Assembly: GCA_017305665.1 (NCBI GenBank)
Contig: JAFKKH010000007.1
Location: 248,001 to 312,000, forward strand
Length of the DNA stretch: 64,000 nt
Direction of reading: 5' to 3'
Source of the DNA: Hyphomicrobiales bacterium
Lineage (GTDB): Bacteria; Pseudomonadota; Alphaproteobacteria; Rhizobiales; Xanthobacteraceae
Shown: piece by piece, positions 27,307-36,759 of the stretch
Layout: each line of letters begins with the position of its first letter
Numbering within the stretch: the stretch's first letter is position 1
Program-made: the position numbers and the translations under genes
Notes under the pieces: model-generated
What the model was told of the DNA's origin: nothing
The model's input: only the letters and a program-made list of their open reading frames with translations
Databases searched by the model: none

Positions 27307-28774
27307 GTTCTGCAATCTCCTCGGCAAGAGAACGGGACGCCCAGGTGGCCTCCCGGACGATCCAGCTAATTCCCGCGCGGGAGTCCTCATTGCGTTCACG
27401 CTCTGAAATCCGGTCGCGGTGATACGCAACGACCTCCTTGGGCAACGGCATCAGTCCATGGTCGAGATAGCGAAGAGCTCCGTTGAAATCTCGCACAACC
27501 TTAACCTTGCTCTTCAGGAACTTGTAGGGCGAAAACATCGTGTCGAGCGCGCCTGAAAGGATCGCGCGGGCCCCGCCCAGCGCTAGGTCGCCGTTCCCAA
27601 GTTCAAGAACGCGATCCATGATGGCGCGAACTTCAAGTTCTAGCATCCTGCGCTCGAGCAAAAGCGCCTCCGATTCCGGCAAGCGCTGACCGGCGACCAA
27701 ACGAACGATCTGTCCGCAGATATGCAGACCTTCACGGAAACCTTCCGCTGTCGGAGTTGTGGTCGCTTCGTCGGGCGACTTGATGAACATCCCGTTGCAG
27801 CCGGCCAGGGTCGAAACCGCGGCGTTCCATGCCAGTTGCCCCGCCATCTGACCTCGGTTCAAGGGCCAGTCGCCAAGGAAAAAATACGTCCAGGAGAATA
27901 CCTTGACGTCCTTGTAGCCCATGCGGTCGAGGAATTCGCGGGACAAGCTTTTGAGAACCTGAATCGCAGCCACGTCCTGCACGAGATTCATTCCGATCCC
28001 CAGGCTGAGATCGATCCACTTCACGCCCTGTGCCGCGGACAACAAGACTTCCAGAAGGGAAACGGTGACCTTAAAGCCGAGCGAATCCCAACCTGGGAGA
28101 TTGGCCGATGCGCGGCGCAGAATGGGGACGCCACTTTCCGTGAAATGAGCCGCGAGACGGTCGATATACTGCTGATTATGAATATTCTTGTCGACGGGAT
28201 AGTCTCGCGAATGCTGGATCAGTTCCTCGATGCTCTTGATAGTTCCCCATGTCCAGCCGCCAGCGAGCGCGAACTCCCAAGGCAACCGCGCATCTTCATC
28301 GTTATTATCCGTGCCCACGGCCGCGCGCGTGGCCTCATTGACCGTGCGCGATCCGGCCACACCATGGGCCACGAGCGGATAGCCATTCAAATAGGAAAAG
28401 CCTTTGGCCCGGCTGCGTTCGACTGCGTCCTGCGCTTTGGCGTATTCGGATTTGCGTGTATATGTATCGGTGAGAACGTACCATCGCGCAGGCTGAAGAT
28501 CCTCGGAATGCCTGATGTGGTCAACGGTCTGTTCAACAAGCGCATGACCGACCTGAGGAACGATCTGGATCCGACCCTCCTCTTCGGCTTTTTCATTGCG
28601 AAGAGACGCATATTTCCACCAGGGCTGCGCCTTGTGATAGGCGATCGCTTCTTCAATCGATTCCGGGTGCTCGATTTCTTTTCCGGTGGGCCACAGGTTT
28701 ACCACCTTCCGCCGTTCGGCGAGGAAGTAATCCCAATCCCATTTTTTCATATTGAGATCGATACCGGACAGCAT
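27299..28774 (-). CDS. mutE: Methylaspartate (glutamate) mutase epsilon/large subunit
   Basis: The 491-residue protein has the GlmE pattern: VPQVGHALVEQTVDHIRHSE, YPLVAHGVAGSRTVNEATR, LSLGIGMNLVQDVAAIQVL, and FKVTVSLLEVLLSAAQG. The family rearranges glutamate to (2S,3S)-3-methylaspartate by a radical cobalamin mechanism. AGGAGG before the ATG at 28774 supports the start. No methylaspartate ammonia-lyase, the usual next enzyme, occurs in the window. The operon also holds mutS, mutL and a small gene, and its control region contains copy B of the 48-bp element. Confidence 0.9.
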   Translation of the reverse strand: MLSGIDLNMKKWDWDYFLAERRKVVNLWPTGKEIEHPESIEEAIAYHKAQPWWKYASLRNEKAEEEGRIQIVPQVGHALVEQTVDHIRHSEDLQPARWYVLTDTYTRKSEYAKAQDAVERSRAKGFSYLNGYPLVAHGVAGSRTVNEATRAAVGTDNNDEDARLPWEFALAGGWTWGTIKSIEELIQHSRDYPVDKNIHNQQYIDRLAAHFTESGVPILRRASANLPGWDSLGFKVTVSLLEVLLSAAQGVKWIDLSLGIGMNLVQDVAAIQVLKSLSREFLDRMGYKDVKVFSWTYFFLGDWPLNRGQMAGQLAWNAAVSTLAGCNGMFIKSPDEATTTPTAEGFREGLHICGQIVRLVAGQRLPESEALLLERRMLELEVRAIMDRVLELGNGDLALGGARAILSGALDTMFSPYKFLKSKVKVVRDFNGALRYLDHGLMPLPKEVVAYHRDRISERERNEDSRAGISWIVREATWASRSLAEEIAERG

Positions 28775-28836
28775 TTGTCCTCCTTGGCTGTGGCGGTTTC
28801 ACCGTCCTGATTATCGATACGATAGAATGCAGGACG

Positions 28837-28884
28837 ATGTTGTAAAATACGAAATATTGATGGTCGCATATCCAGTTTGGTATG
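28837..28884 (+). promoter_or_regulatory. 48-bp control element, copy B
   Basis: This plus-strand stretch repeats the element at 19346-19393: the first 19 bases (ATGTTGTAAAATACGAAAT) are identical and TGGTATG closes it at the same spacing. It lies between the mutE start (63 bp away) and the acyl-CoA dehydrogenase gene. In both copies the element points away from the catabolic operon and toward the divergent gene. Confidence 0.7.
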
Positions 28885-28932
28885 TTGACACAGCGACCTT
28901 GCAGAAGCTGCATTTAGCCGACGCCAAACGAC

Positions 28933-28950
28933 CATACCAATTGGAGTATG
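28933..28950. promoter_or_regulatory. CATAC-GTATG inverted repeat before the acyl-CoA dehydrogenase
   Basis: CATACCAATTGGAGTATG has CATAC/GTATG arms and shares the CATACCA half-site found, on one strand or the other, at the end of both copies of the 48-bp element. It lies 109 bp before the acyl-CoA dehydrogenase start and may be a second site for the same regulator. Confidence 0.4.
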
Positions 28951-29058
28951 AATTCATCCGGTTTTTGAATTTCCCCCAGATGCAGCCTGCGCTTATTCAC
29001 GAACTCCAGTGCGCATTGGCGAGAGATCATGCCAGAAGCGCGTGACAAGGGCTGCGCT

Positions 29059-30213
29059 ATGGACTTTTCCCTTACCATCGAACAGAAAATGATGGTCGAT
29101 GCTGCCAAACGACTGGTCGCGACCCACATTCAACCGATCCTTGATACCAACGATCGAGACAAGGGTCTGCCCAAGACCGCCATCCTTGCTATCATGGCGA
29201 AGGCCGCCGACCTTGGCCTGACCTGCGCGCGAATTCCAGAATCGGCCGGCGGTGCCGGCCTCAGCATGCTCGACTATGGACTGATCGGCGAACAAATCCC
29301 TCCATCGGTCGCGCTCATCCTGCAGCCGCACGAAGCAACGACAGCGCGCATTCATTTCGGCTGTTCACCCGAGCAAAAGGAAAGATATCTGACCGACCTG
29401 ATGGCGGGGCGGAAGATCGCCTGCACCGGCAGCACGGAGCCTGATGTCGGGTCGGATCCGCGCGGCGTCAAAACCAGAGTCACAGAGATCGGCGATGAGC
29501 TTGTCATCGACGGAAATAAGCTCTGGATATCCAACGCTCCGGTCTGCGACCTTATCAACGTGACATGCAGACGCGCCGACGACGGCGGAAATTCAAGCGT
29601 GGTTCGAGTTCTCGTCGATCGGAATGAATCGGAGTTCGAGACCCGTGAACTCGACATGCTCGGGTTGTGCCAGGCGCCCCTGGGGGAGGTCACTTTCGAC
29701 AATTGTCGCGTTCCCAAGCGGAACCTGTGTCCCGATACTGGCGATACCGCCAAGTTGTTGACGCTGACATGGCTGGCGAACCGGCCGCTCGTTGGATTGA
29801 TGGCTGTCAACCTTGCGCAAAAGGCGCTGGACGCCGCGCGCTCGTACGCCGGAATCCGAAAGCAGTTCGGCCGCTACATCGGCGGATTTCAGCTCGTTCA
29901 GAATGACCTCGCCGAAATTGAAACGGCTGTACTGACCAGCCGCCTCGTATGTTACAATGCACTTGCTGCGATCGACCGTGGCGAGCGAGCAAACGGACTC
30001 TCTGCTATGGCGAAGCGGTATGCCGTAGATGCTTGCGACCACGCCATTGCCCTTGCGATGAGAATTCACGGCGCAATCGGACTAAGTCGTGAATTGGGCC
30101 TTGAACAGATGGCACGAGATGTTCGTACGATATCGATCCCTGACGGGACGCCAGGCATCCTAACCTTGATTCAAGGACGTGAACTAACTGGGCTCGATCC
30201 ATTTCGCGGTTAA
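29059..30213 (+). CDS. Acyl-CoA dehydrogenase
   Basis: The 384-residue flavoprotein has the full domain order: N-terminal helices (MDFSLTIEQKMMVDAAKRLV), the FAD-binding segment MAGRKIACTGSTEPDVGSDPRGVKTR, a RKQFGRYIGGFQLVQ substrate/FAD contact, and a C-terminal MRIHGAIGLSRELGLEQMARDVR. ATG 29059 gives the normal opening; an upstream in-frame ATG at 29029 adds ten residues. It should oxidise an acyl-CoA to a 2-enoyl-CoA. It is divergent from the mutase operon and shares its control region, so it likely belongs to the same pathway. Confidence 0.92.
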   Translation: MDFSLTIEQKMMVDAAKRLVATHIQPILDTNDRDKGLPKTAILAIMAKAADLGLTCARIPESAGGAGLSMLDYGLIGEQIPPSVALILQPHEATTARIHFGCSPEQKERYLTDLMAGRKIACTGSTEPDVGSDPRGVKTRVTEIGDELVIDGNKLWISNAPVCDLINVTCRRADDGGNSSVVRVLVDRNESEFETRELDMLGLCQAPLGEVTFDNCRVPKRNLCPDTGDTAKLLTLTWLANRPLVGLMAVNLAQKALDAARSYAGIRKQFGRYIGGFQLVQNDLAEIETAVLTSRLVCYNALAAIDRGERANGLSAMAKRYAVDACDHAIALAMRIHGAIGLSRELGLEQMARDVRTISIPDGTPGILTLIQGRELTGLDPFRG

Positions 30214-30222
30214 ACATCCGCC

Positions 30223-30996
30223 TCATTCCGCGGTCCAGCCGCCATCGACAACCAATGACGCTCCAGTCATCAAGGCTGACGCGTCGCTCGCCAGGAAAAC
30301 AATGGCCCCCATGAGATCCTCGACCGTACCAAGCCGTCCGAGCTTGATCTTCGACAACACGGCTTGCTTGAACGCCGTGTTTTCAAAAAAAGGGCGTGTC
30401 ATCGGCGTCTCGATGAAGGTGGGGCAAAGCGTGTTCACGCGAATGCCGTGCGGCGCGAGATCGAGCGCCATCGCCTTCGAAAACCCCTCCATTGCCCATT
30501 TGGATGCGCAATAGAGTGTCCGGTTTGGGCCGCCGACGTGGCCCATCTGCGAAGACATATTGATGACGGAGCCCCGCACACCCGCTTCAATCATACGTCG
30601 CACCACCGATTGTGCCGCAAAGTACGCCGCCCTGACATTCAAGTTCATCACGACATCGAAATCCTCAGCCGAAACTTCGAGCAACGGATTCGGTCGATTG
30701 GTCCCGGCATTGTTGACAAAAATCTCGTAGGCTTTCCGAGCCTCGATCGCCTTACGGAACAAGTCCACATCCGTGATATCGAGCGCGAGCACGTCCGCAT
30801 CTGAACCTCGCTTGCGGATCGCAGCCGCGACCTCCTCGATTTCCCGCACAGTACGGGCACACAGGGTGACATGTGCGCCCGCATCTGCCAACGCGACCGC
30901 AGCGGCGCGCCCGATGCCTCGTCCCGCGCCGGTCACCAGCGCACGGCGGCCTTCGAGCCGGAACGATGGTGTCGACGGAAAGGGCTCGTCCGTCAT
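30223..30996 (-). CDS. Short-chain dehydrogenase/reductase
   Basis: The 257-residue classical SDR shows TGAGRGIG (cofactor loop), NNAG, the catalytic Ser in INMSSQMG and the YCASK tetrad segment, then [18 protein letters not shown]. It overlaps the HisD-like gene by four bases (ATGA at 30993-30996), showing operon membership and supporting this start. It should interconvert an alcohol and a ketone with NAD(P). It is the last gene of the cyclase/HisD/SDR operon and ends tail to tail with the acyl-CoA dehydrogenase. Confidence 0.93.
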   Translation of the reverse strand: MTDEPFPSTPSFRLEGRRALVTGAGRGIGRAAAVALADAGAHVTLCARTVREIEEVAAAIRKRGSDADVLALDITDVDLFRKAIEARKAYEIFVNNAGTNRPNPLLEVSAEDFDVVMNLNVRAAYFAAQSVVRRMIEAGVRGSVINMSSQMGHVGGPNRTLYCASKWAMEGFSKAMALDLAPHGIRVNTLCPTFIETPMTRPFFENTAFKQAVLSKIKLGRLGTVEDLMGAIVFLASDASALMTGASLVVDGGWTAE

Positions 30997-32300
30997 TCCG
31001 CCGCGCTCGCATAGGGAATGTTGCGACCGCCATAGCGTCGAACGCGGATATTTGCCTGCTCGGCGTGACCGACAAAGCCTTCCAGCACACACAGACGCGA
31101 ACAGTATTCGCCAACCTTTGCCGATGCCTCGTCCGTCAGCACCCGCTGATAGGTACACGTCTTCAAAAACTTGCCGACCCAAAGACCTCCTGTATAGCGC
31201 GCGGCCTTCTTGGTCGGGAGCGTATGGTTGGTGCCAATGACCTTGTCACCATAGGCGACGTTGGTCCGAGGTCCGAGAAATAGCGCGCCGTAATTGGTCA
31301 TGTTGTTCAGGAAGTAATCGGGGTCACGCGTCATGACCTGAACATGCTCAGAGGCAATGGCATCCGCCTCCTTGACCATCTCATCCTCGGAATCACAGAC
31401 GATGACCTCCCCGTAATCTTCCCATGCTTTCGCGGCAATGGCGCCAGTAGGCAGGATTTTCAACAGCCGCTCAATCTCGGACATCGTTTCGCGCGCAAGC
31501 TTTTCCGAGTTGGTCAGGAAAATAGCCGGTGAATTAGGGCCGTGTTCCGCCTGACCGAGCAGATCGGTCGCACACATTTCCGCATCAACGGAGTCGTCGG
31601 CGATAACAAGCGTCTCGGTTGGACCGGCGAACAGGTCGATCCCGACGCGACCGAAGAGTTGACGCTTGGCTTCCGCAACGAAGGCATTGCCCGGCCCCAC
31701 CAGCATGTCGACCGCCGCGATGCTCTCTGTGCCGATCGCCATCGCACCGACGGCCTGAATGCCGCCAAGACAATAAATGATGTCAGCTCCCCCGAGATGT
31801 TGGGCGGCGACAATGGCGGCCGCCGGCTTGCCCTTGAACGGCGGCGCGCAGGTCACAATGCGGTTCACGCCAGCTACCTTCGCGGTGATAACCGACATGT
31901 GCGCCGATGCGACCATCGGATACTTGCCGCCGGGGACGTAGCTTCCGACGGAATTGACCGGGATATTCTTGTGGCCGAGCACCACGCCCGGTAGCGTTTC
32001 CACCTCGATATCCTTGAGCGCGGCACGCTGATGCTGTGCAAAGTTGCGGACTTGCGCCTGCGCAAACTTGATGTCATCGAGTTCGCGCGCGGACAACTGG
32101 GATAGGCAGTCCTTGATCTCCGTGTCGGTGAGGCGATAGTCCTTGCGATCCCACTGGTCGAACTTGACGGACAATTCCCGCACGGCCCCGTCGCCCCGCT
32201 TTTCGATATCGGCGAGAATGGTCTCGACGGTCGCACGAACCTTGGAATCATCCTCGGCGCGCTGCGCGGCATCCTTGCCGCGTTTGAGATACTTGGCCAC
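30993..32300 (-). CDS. Histidinol dehydrogenase family protein (catabolic paralogue)
   Basis: The 435-residue protein matches HisD in length and in key sites: [12 protein letters not shown], the zinc-binding Gln and His in [11 protein letters not shown], and IASEHVQVM with the Glu-His base pair. No other histidine gene is nearby. HisD relatives in catabolic operons, such as sulfopropanediol 3-dehydrogenase HpsN, oxidise other alcohols to acids with NAD. The start is a GTG at 32300 preceded by CGGAGA; a reading from 32411 overlaps the cyclase gene too far. The context of a cyclase and an SDR fits a substrate other than histidinol. Confidence 0.85.
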   Translation of the reverse strand: MAKYLKRGKDAAQRAEDDSKVRATVETILADIEKRGDGAVRELSVKFDQWDRKDYRLTDTEIKDCLSQLSARELDDIKFAQAQVRNFAQHQRAALKDIEVETLPGVVLGHKNIPVNSVGSYVPGGKYPMVASAHMSVITAKVAGVNRIVTCAPPFKGKPAAAIVAAQHLGGADIIYCLGGIQAVGAMAIGTESIAAVDMLVGPGNAFVAEAKRQLFGRVGIDLFAGPTETLVIADDSVDAEMCATDLLGQAEHGPNSPAIFLTNSEKLARETMSEIERLLKILPTGAIAAKAWEDYGEVIVCDSEDEMVKEADAIASEHVQVMTRDPDYFLNNMTNYGALFLGPRTNVAYGDKVIGTNHTLPTKKAARYTGGLWVGKFLKTCTYQRVLTDEASAKVGEYCSRLCVLEGFVGHAEQANIRVRRYGGRNIPYASAAE

Positions 32301-32331
32301 GATCGGTCTCCGATTTACATGCTCGCCATAT

Positions 32332-33282
32332 TCACTTGATCGCCATGGGATTGATCGGCGAACCGGCTCCGCCTGGCAGATGCAAGGGCGGCGCCGTGAA
32401 GAAAAACTCATAGACCTTATCCTGCGCGCAGTCCGCCGCCAGATCCTTCAAATAGAAGATCTCGCCCATGGAAATCCCGATCGCCGGAATCACCACCCAG
32501 TGCCACGGCTGATTGGCTTCATTGGTCTCGTTTGGCCGGACCTCGCAGCCCCACGTGTCGGTACAGATCGCCGCGATGTCTTTTTCGCGAATCCAGTAAC
32601 AAGTCTCGAACGCCAACCCAGGTGCATCGCCGCCGCCGTAGCCCGACCAATCCTTCTTTTCCAGGCACCGCTCCTGCTGCCCGGTACGCACGATCACGAA
32701 GTCGCCCTTGCGGATGGCGACGCCTTGCTGTTTGGCGCAGGCATCCAGATCGGCGTTAGTGATCGCATAACCGTCGTCGAGCGAGGCGACACCCTTGAAG
32801 CGCGCGACGTCAAGCAGGACACCGCGACCGGCCATTTTGTCGCGCACATTCTCGATCCCGAGTTTCCTCGCTCCTCTCGCATCGACCAGCTTGGCATCAA
32901 ATCCGTTGTACATCTTGTCATCGAGGAAGATATGACAGAGCGCGTCCCACTGCGTGGAAGCCTGGCATGGCATGTTGATCGCGTCGTCCGCGTAGCGCAG
33001 ATACGGCGACGGCACGTCCTGATTGCCGGCGACCGCGTCGGTTCCGGTTGCCAGCATTGTATGGATCGGATTCCAGCGTCCGCCGAACAGACCTGACTGA
33101 ATCGGCTCCTTGAGCGACAATCCAAGCGAAAACACCTTCCCCTTGCGGATCAGTTTTCCGGCGCCGATCACGTCCTCGGGCGAGACGTTGTTCAAGGTTC
33201 CGATCTGATCGTCATCGCCCCACCGTCCCCAATTCGAGAGTTTCTTCGCTGCTTCGTAGATAGCTGCTCGATCAACCTTCAT
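32332..33282 (-). CDS. Cyclase family metal-dependent hydrolase (kynurenine formamidase superfamily)
   Basis: The 316-residue protein belongs to the PF04199-type cyclase family, with [18 protein letters not shown] near the N-terminus and the conserved [11 protein letters not shown] segment, a variant of the HxGTHxDxxxH metal motif. Members hydrolyse amide or lactone bonds, for example N-formylkynurenine or isatin. It is the first gene of a three-gene operon and has the TTATCGAACGATAA palindrome 18 bp upstream. Ring opening of a cyclic amide would suit the neighbouring molybdenum hydroxylase. Confidence 0.85.
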   Translation of the reverse strand: MKVDRAAIYEAAKKLSNWGRWGDDDQIGTLNNVSPEDVIGAGKLIRKGKVFSLGLSLKEPIQSGLFGGRWNPIHTMLATGTDAVAGNQDVPSPYLRYADDAINMPCQASTQWDALCHIFLDDKMYNGFDAKLVDARGARKLGIENVRDKMAGRGVLLDVARFKGVASLDDGYAITNADLDACAKQQGVAIRKGDFVIVRTGQQERCLEKKDWSGYGGGDAPGLAFETCYWIREKDIAAICTDTWGCEVRPNETNEANQPWHWVVIPAIGISMGEIFYLKDLAADCAQDKVYEFFFTAPPLHLPGGAGSPINPMAIK

Positions 33283-33300
33283 GCATTTACTTCCTTCTAT

Positions 33301-33314
33301 TTATCGAACGATAA
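33301..33314. promoter_or_regulatory. TetR-type operator TTATCGAACGATAA (site 1)
   Basis: A 14-bp palindrome with perfect six-base arms 18 bp upstream of the cyclase gene. The same pattern recurs at 41897, 49158 and 50183, each upstream of a catabolic gene. It lies in the 69-bp gap between the Liv ATPase gene and the cyclase operon. Confidence 0.7.
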
Positions 33315-33351
33315 TTATAGAGACGTGGCTTTTCACAGAAGCGTCCGAGAC

Positions 33352-34056
33352 TCACACCGAGCAATAACGTTCCTTGATCTCGTCGTCCGCGAGCAGCGCC
33401 TGTGCACTCGCATGATGGACAACGGCCCCCTGATCGAGCACGTAAGCGCGGTCGGCGATATCGAGCGCAAGCTCGACATTCTGTTCGACCAGCAGGATAG
33501 TCGTCCCCTGCTGTTTCATGTTGCGAAACAGTTCGAACATCTCGTCCACTAACACAGGCATGATGCCTTCCGACGGTTCGTCGAGCATGATCAGATCCGG
33601 CTTTGCAATCATCGCCCGCGCGATGGCGAGCATTTGCTGCTCGCCTCCCGACATAGTCACCGCCTCCTGGTCCAGTCGTTCCGCCAGGCGTGGAAAGATC
33701 ATCGCGATCTCGTCAATCAGCGCGGCCTCGCGGGCCTTCAACGGCGATGCGACGAGGCCAAGCCTGAGATTCTCCCGTACCGTCAGTCCCTGCACGATCC
33801 GCCGTTCCTCCGGGACATAAGCAAGACCACGGCTAAAGCGGCGATGCGCTGGTTGCCCCAACAGCTCCTCGTTCTTGAAGACGATGGAGCCGCGGATCTT
33901 ATCGAGCAGGCCGATGATGGATTTCAATGTCGTCGTCTTACCAGCGCCGTTGCGGCCAATCAGACAGACGATCTCGCCTTTGTTCACATCCAGCACGATG
34001 TCCTGCAAGACGTGGCTCGCGCCATACCAGGCATTCAGATTGGAGACGCTCAACAT
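33352..34056 (-). CDS. Branched-chain amino acid-type ABC ATPase, LivF-like
   Basis: The 234-residue ATPase has Walker A GRNGAGKTT, signature MSGGEQQMLAIARAM and Walker B LIMLDEPSEGI, with the SEGI ending that marks LivF. It starts two bases after the LivG-like stop. It is the last gene of the eight-gene molybdenum hydroxylase/transport operon. The family imports amino acids, amides and aromatic acids, so its ligand need not be leucine. Confidence 0.92.
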   Translation of the reverse strand: MLSVSNLNAWYGASHVLQDIVLDVNKGEIVCLIGRNGAGKTTTLKSIIGLLDKIRGSIVFKNEELLGQPAHRRFSRGLAYVPEERRIVQGLTVRENLRLGLVASPLKAREAALIDEIAMIFPRLAERLDQEAVTMSGGEQQMLAIARAMIAKPDLIMLDEPSEGIMPVLVDEMFELFRNMKQQGTTILLVEQNVELALDIADRAYVLDQGAVVHHASAQALLADDEIKERYCSV

Positions 34057-34058
34057 CC

Positions 34059-34829
34059 TCAGTGCTCCCGCTGGCCCAGATAGACGCGCTTGACCTGCTG
34101 ATCCTGACGCACCTCGGACGGTGTGCCGTCAGCAAGAAGTTCGCCATGATGCAGCACCAGGACGCGATCGCTAATCCCCATCACCAGTTTCATCTTGTGC
34201 TCGACCAGGATGACAGTGCGCTCCTGAGCGAGTTTCACGATCAGATCCATCATCACCCGGGTTTCCTCGGGACTCATGCCGGCCGTCGGCTCGTCAAGCA
34301 GCAAAAGGCGCGGATCGCTGGCCAGCGCCATCCCGATCTCCAGCGCACGCTGCTCGCCATGGGCCAGCGTCTTGGCAACACGGTCGCGGCAGTGCCAGAT
34401 TCCGACCTGTGCCAGCAACGCATCGGCCCTCTCGGTGAGGCCCGGCAGTTTGGCTCTTGGTCGCCAGATATCGTAGCGGGACACCAGCGCCTGCAAGGCC
34501 ACGCGCACGTTTTCGCGAGTGCTCAACAGCGGAAATACGTTGGTGATCTGGAACGACTTCGCCACTCCCATATGAGCGAACTTATGTTGCGGCACATTGG
34601 TCACGTCCCGGCTTTCGAATTCGATCCGGCCGGACGATGGCGGGAATGCCCCAGACAGCAAGTTGAAATATGTGCTCTTCCCGGCGCCGTTCGGTCCGAT
34701 GATCGATGTGATCGCGCCGCGCGGAAACGACGCCGAAATGCTCTTCAGCGCGCGAAACTTTCCAAACGTCTTGCTGACGTCGAAGGTCCGCAGGATCGTA
34801 CCGTTATCCGTATCGGATCGAGGCTTCAC
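34059..34829 (-). CDS. Branched-chain amino acid-type ABC ATPase, LivG-like
   Basis: The 256-residue ATPase has Walker A GPNGAGKST, signature LAHGEQRALEIGMAL and Walker B LLLDEPTAGMSPEE, typical of LivG (the signature starts LAHG rather than LSGG). It overlaps the permease gene by four bases. It pairs with the LivF-like protein that follows. Confidence 0.92.
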   Translation of the reverse strand: MKPRSDTDNGTILRTFDVSKTFGKFRALKSISASFPRGAITSIIGPNGAGKSTYFNLLSGAFPPSSGRIEFESRDVTNVPQHKFAHMGVAKSFQITNVFPLLSTRENVRVALQALVSRYDIWRPRAKLPGLTERADALLAQVGIWHCRDRVAKTLAHGEQRALEIGMALASDPRLLLLDEPTAGMSPEETRVMMDLIVKLAQERTVILVEHKMKLVMGISDRVLVLHHGELLADGTPSEVRQDQQVKRVYLGQREH

Positions 34830-35812
34830 GGGCGGATCTTCCTTAAAATGGTGCCCCAGATTCCGGCAGGGAAAAACAATACACAGGCCACGAACACAGC
34901 GCCGACAATCAACTGCCAGTGCACAGTCCAGAGCGAGACCAGATTTTCCAGGAGCATGAAGACAGCGGCGCCGATGAACGGCCCAAAGAACGTCCCCATC
35001 CCGCCAAGCAGCGCCATCATGACAACCATGCCGGACGTTTCATAATGCAGCATCTCAATCGGCACGATGGAGAGATGAAGCGCCGCCAGTGCGCCCGCGA
35101 GGCCGCAGAAGGCGCCTGATAGAATGAAGGTGAGCAATCGCGTCAGCAGGACGTTATAGCCCGACGCGCGGGCTCGCGCCTCGTTCTCGCGCACAGCCTC
35201 GATGACTGCGCCGAATGGTGACGCCAGAATCCGTGACAGGGCGAACAGCGCGAGGATGACGAACGCCGCAATGACATAGTAGCGGGTAAGCGGATCGAGA
35301 AAATCGAACTTCAGACCAAAGATGTCGATGACGTGGACATTGATGCCACGGAGACCATTCTCACCGCCGGTCCAACTCTCAGCTTGATAGAAAAGATAAT
35401 AAACACATTGCGCGAGAGCCATCGTGACCATGGCGAAGTAGATGCCACGGGTGCGGATGGCGAGCGCGCCGATGATCGCTGCCATTCCCGCGCCGCCGAG
35501 AGTCCCGATCAAAATCGCGACATACCATGGCAAGCCGAAGTGAACGATGGCGATGCCGCAAAAATATGCGCCCGTGCCGAAGAGCGCCGCGTGCCCGAAT
35601 GACAGCAGGCCGAGGAACCCAAACAGCAAGTTGAAGCCCAGCGCATAGAGGCCGTAGATCAGGATATTCGCCGCCAGCGCCTTGAACGGCATGATCAGTG
35701 GGAAGATCAGCAGGAACAGGCTGGCCAGAACCGCCCGGTGTCGAACCGCTACATCGAACAGGCTATTCGAGCGCGCCGGCACGTCCGCCATCATCTGAGA
35801 CATGTCGTTCAT
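34826..35812 (-). CDS. Branched-chain amino acid-type ABC permease, LivM-like
   Basis: The 328-residue membrane protein has about nine to ten helices and the LivM motifs YGLYALGFNLLFGFLGLLSFGHAALFGTGAY and ENEARARASGYNVLLTRLLTFILSG, the ATPase-contact loop. It starts four bases after the LivH-like stop and overlaps the LivG-like start. Confidence 0.92.
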   Translation of the reverse strand: MNDMSQMMADVPARSNSLFDVAVRHRAVLASLFLLIFPLIMPFKALAANILIYGLYALGFNLLFGFLGLLSFGHAALFGTGAYFCGIAIVHFGLPWYVAILIGTLGGAGMAAIIGALAIRTRGIYFAMVTMALAQCVYYLFYQAESWTGGENGLRGINVHVIDIFGLKFDFLDPLTRYYVIAAFVILALFALSRILASPFGAVIEAVRENEARARASGYNVLLTRLLTFILSGAFCGLAGALAALHLSIVPIEMLHYETSGMVVMMALLGGMGTFFGPFIGAAVFMLLENLVSLWTVHWQLIVGAVFVACVLFFPAGIWGTILRKIRP

Positions 35813-35816
35813 GATC

Positions 35817-36701
35817 TCAACTCATCAGGCCGGCGCGACCGAAGAAGCCTTGCGGTCGGACCAGCAGGACAATCGCCATCAGCGCAAAAATCGATACTTT
35901 GGCCATCTCTGGCGCGAACAGCGACGTCATGCTGACGACAATACCGACGAGAAGACCGGCGACGACCGCGCCGCCGATGGATCCCATGCCGCCGACCACC
36001 GTGACGACGAACGCTTCAGCCAGAATGGTCGATCCCATTTCGGGGATGACGCCTTGCAGAGGTGCGGCAAGGACGCCGGCAAGGCCCGCGATTCCCGTAC
36101 CGATGCCGAACACGACCAGCCACACCCGCGAGGCATCCACGCCGAGCACGCGAACGATCTGGGGATCACGCGCGCCGGCACGAATGATCAACCCGAAACT
36201 GGTTTTCTCGAGAAAGAGCCAGAGCACCAACAGAACAACGGTCGCTGCTCCCAACACAAACAGCCGATAAAGCGGGAAATAGCCGATCCCGATATCGACC
36301 GCACCTTGCAGCAATTCGGGTGTATCAAACGGATAACCGGTCTTGCCGAAAGCAATCCGGATCAATTCCACCATGATGTAGCTTAGACCAAACGTCAGCA
36401 ACAACGGGTAGTCGATGCCCCGTCCGTAAAGCGGGCGTACGAGGAAGCGCTCGACGATCAATCCGATTATCCCGACCGCTAGCGGCACCACGACGAGCGC
36501 AAGCCAGAAGTTGCCGCCCATCATGAGTACGAACAACCCGACATAAGCCCCCACCATGAAGAACGCGCCGTGCGCGAAGTTGACCACGGTGAGCATCCCG
36601 AAAATCAGCGAGAGGCCGATGGCAAACAGAACGTAGATCGCACCAAGCGCGAGGCCTGCGAACAACTGCACAGCGATAAGGTCGAGGCTCAGACCAGCCA
36701 T
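35817..36701 (-). CDS. Branched-chain amino acid-type ABC permease, LivH-like
   Basis: The 294-residue membrane protein shows FAGLALGAIYVLFAIGLSLIFGMLTVVNFAHGAFFMVGAY, the LivH N-terminal signature, and GARDPQIVRVLGVDASRVW for ATPase contact. The start at about 36701 (MAGLSLDL) is preferred to a TTG further upstream that would add 18 non-homologous residues. It follows the substrate-binding gene by 58 bp. Confidence 0.9.
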   Translation of the reverse strand: MAGLSLDLIAVQLFAGLALGAIYVLFAIGLSLIFGMLTVVNFAHGAFFMVGAYVGLFVLMMGGNFWLALVVVPLAVGIIGLIVERFLVRPLYGRGIDYPLLLTFGLSYIMVELIRIAFGKTGYPFDTPELLQGAVDIGIGYFPLYRLFVLGAATVVLLVLWLFLEKTSFGLIIRAGARDPQIVRVLGVDASRVWLVVFGIGTGIAGLAGVLAAPLQGVIPEMGSTILAEAFVVTVVGGMGSIGGAVVAGLLVGIVVSMTSLFAPEMAKVSIFALMAIVLLVRPQGFFGRAGLMS

Positions 36702-36759
36702 CACGAAACTCCAAAAGCGGTGCACGGCCTGCGCCGCGCACCGCCAAGCATGCAAAAAA

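Noticed and set aside
28457-28466. TGTATATGTA, similar to the GntR operator
   Set aside because: It lies inside the mutE coding sequence and matches only 8 of 10 positions without a nearby start codon.
28811-28825. TTATCGATACGATAG near the mutE start, similar to the TetR operators
   Set aside because: The arms are separated by three bases instead of two and one arm is imperfect; it is not close enough to add to the four sites, though it should be tested.
28752-29045. Plus-strand 97-residue frame whose peptide VVKYEILM also occurs in the 5' extension of the LysR frame
   Set aside because: The shared peptide results from the duplicated 48-bp DNA element, which lies in both control regions. 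Similarity continues with equal spacing outside codon logic, and neither reading has a domain.
36702-36755. Longer LivH-like start at a TTG (36755)
   Set aside because: The extra 18 residues are not membrane-like, and the internal ATG gives the usual family opening.
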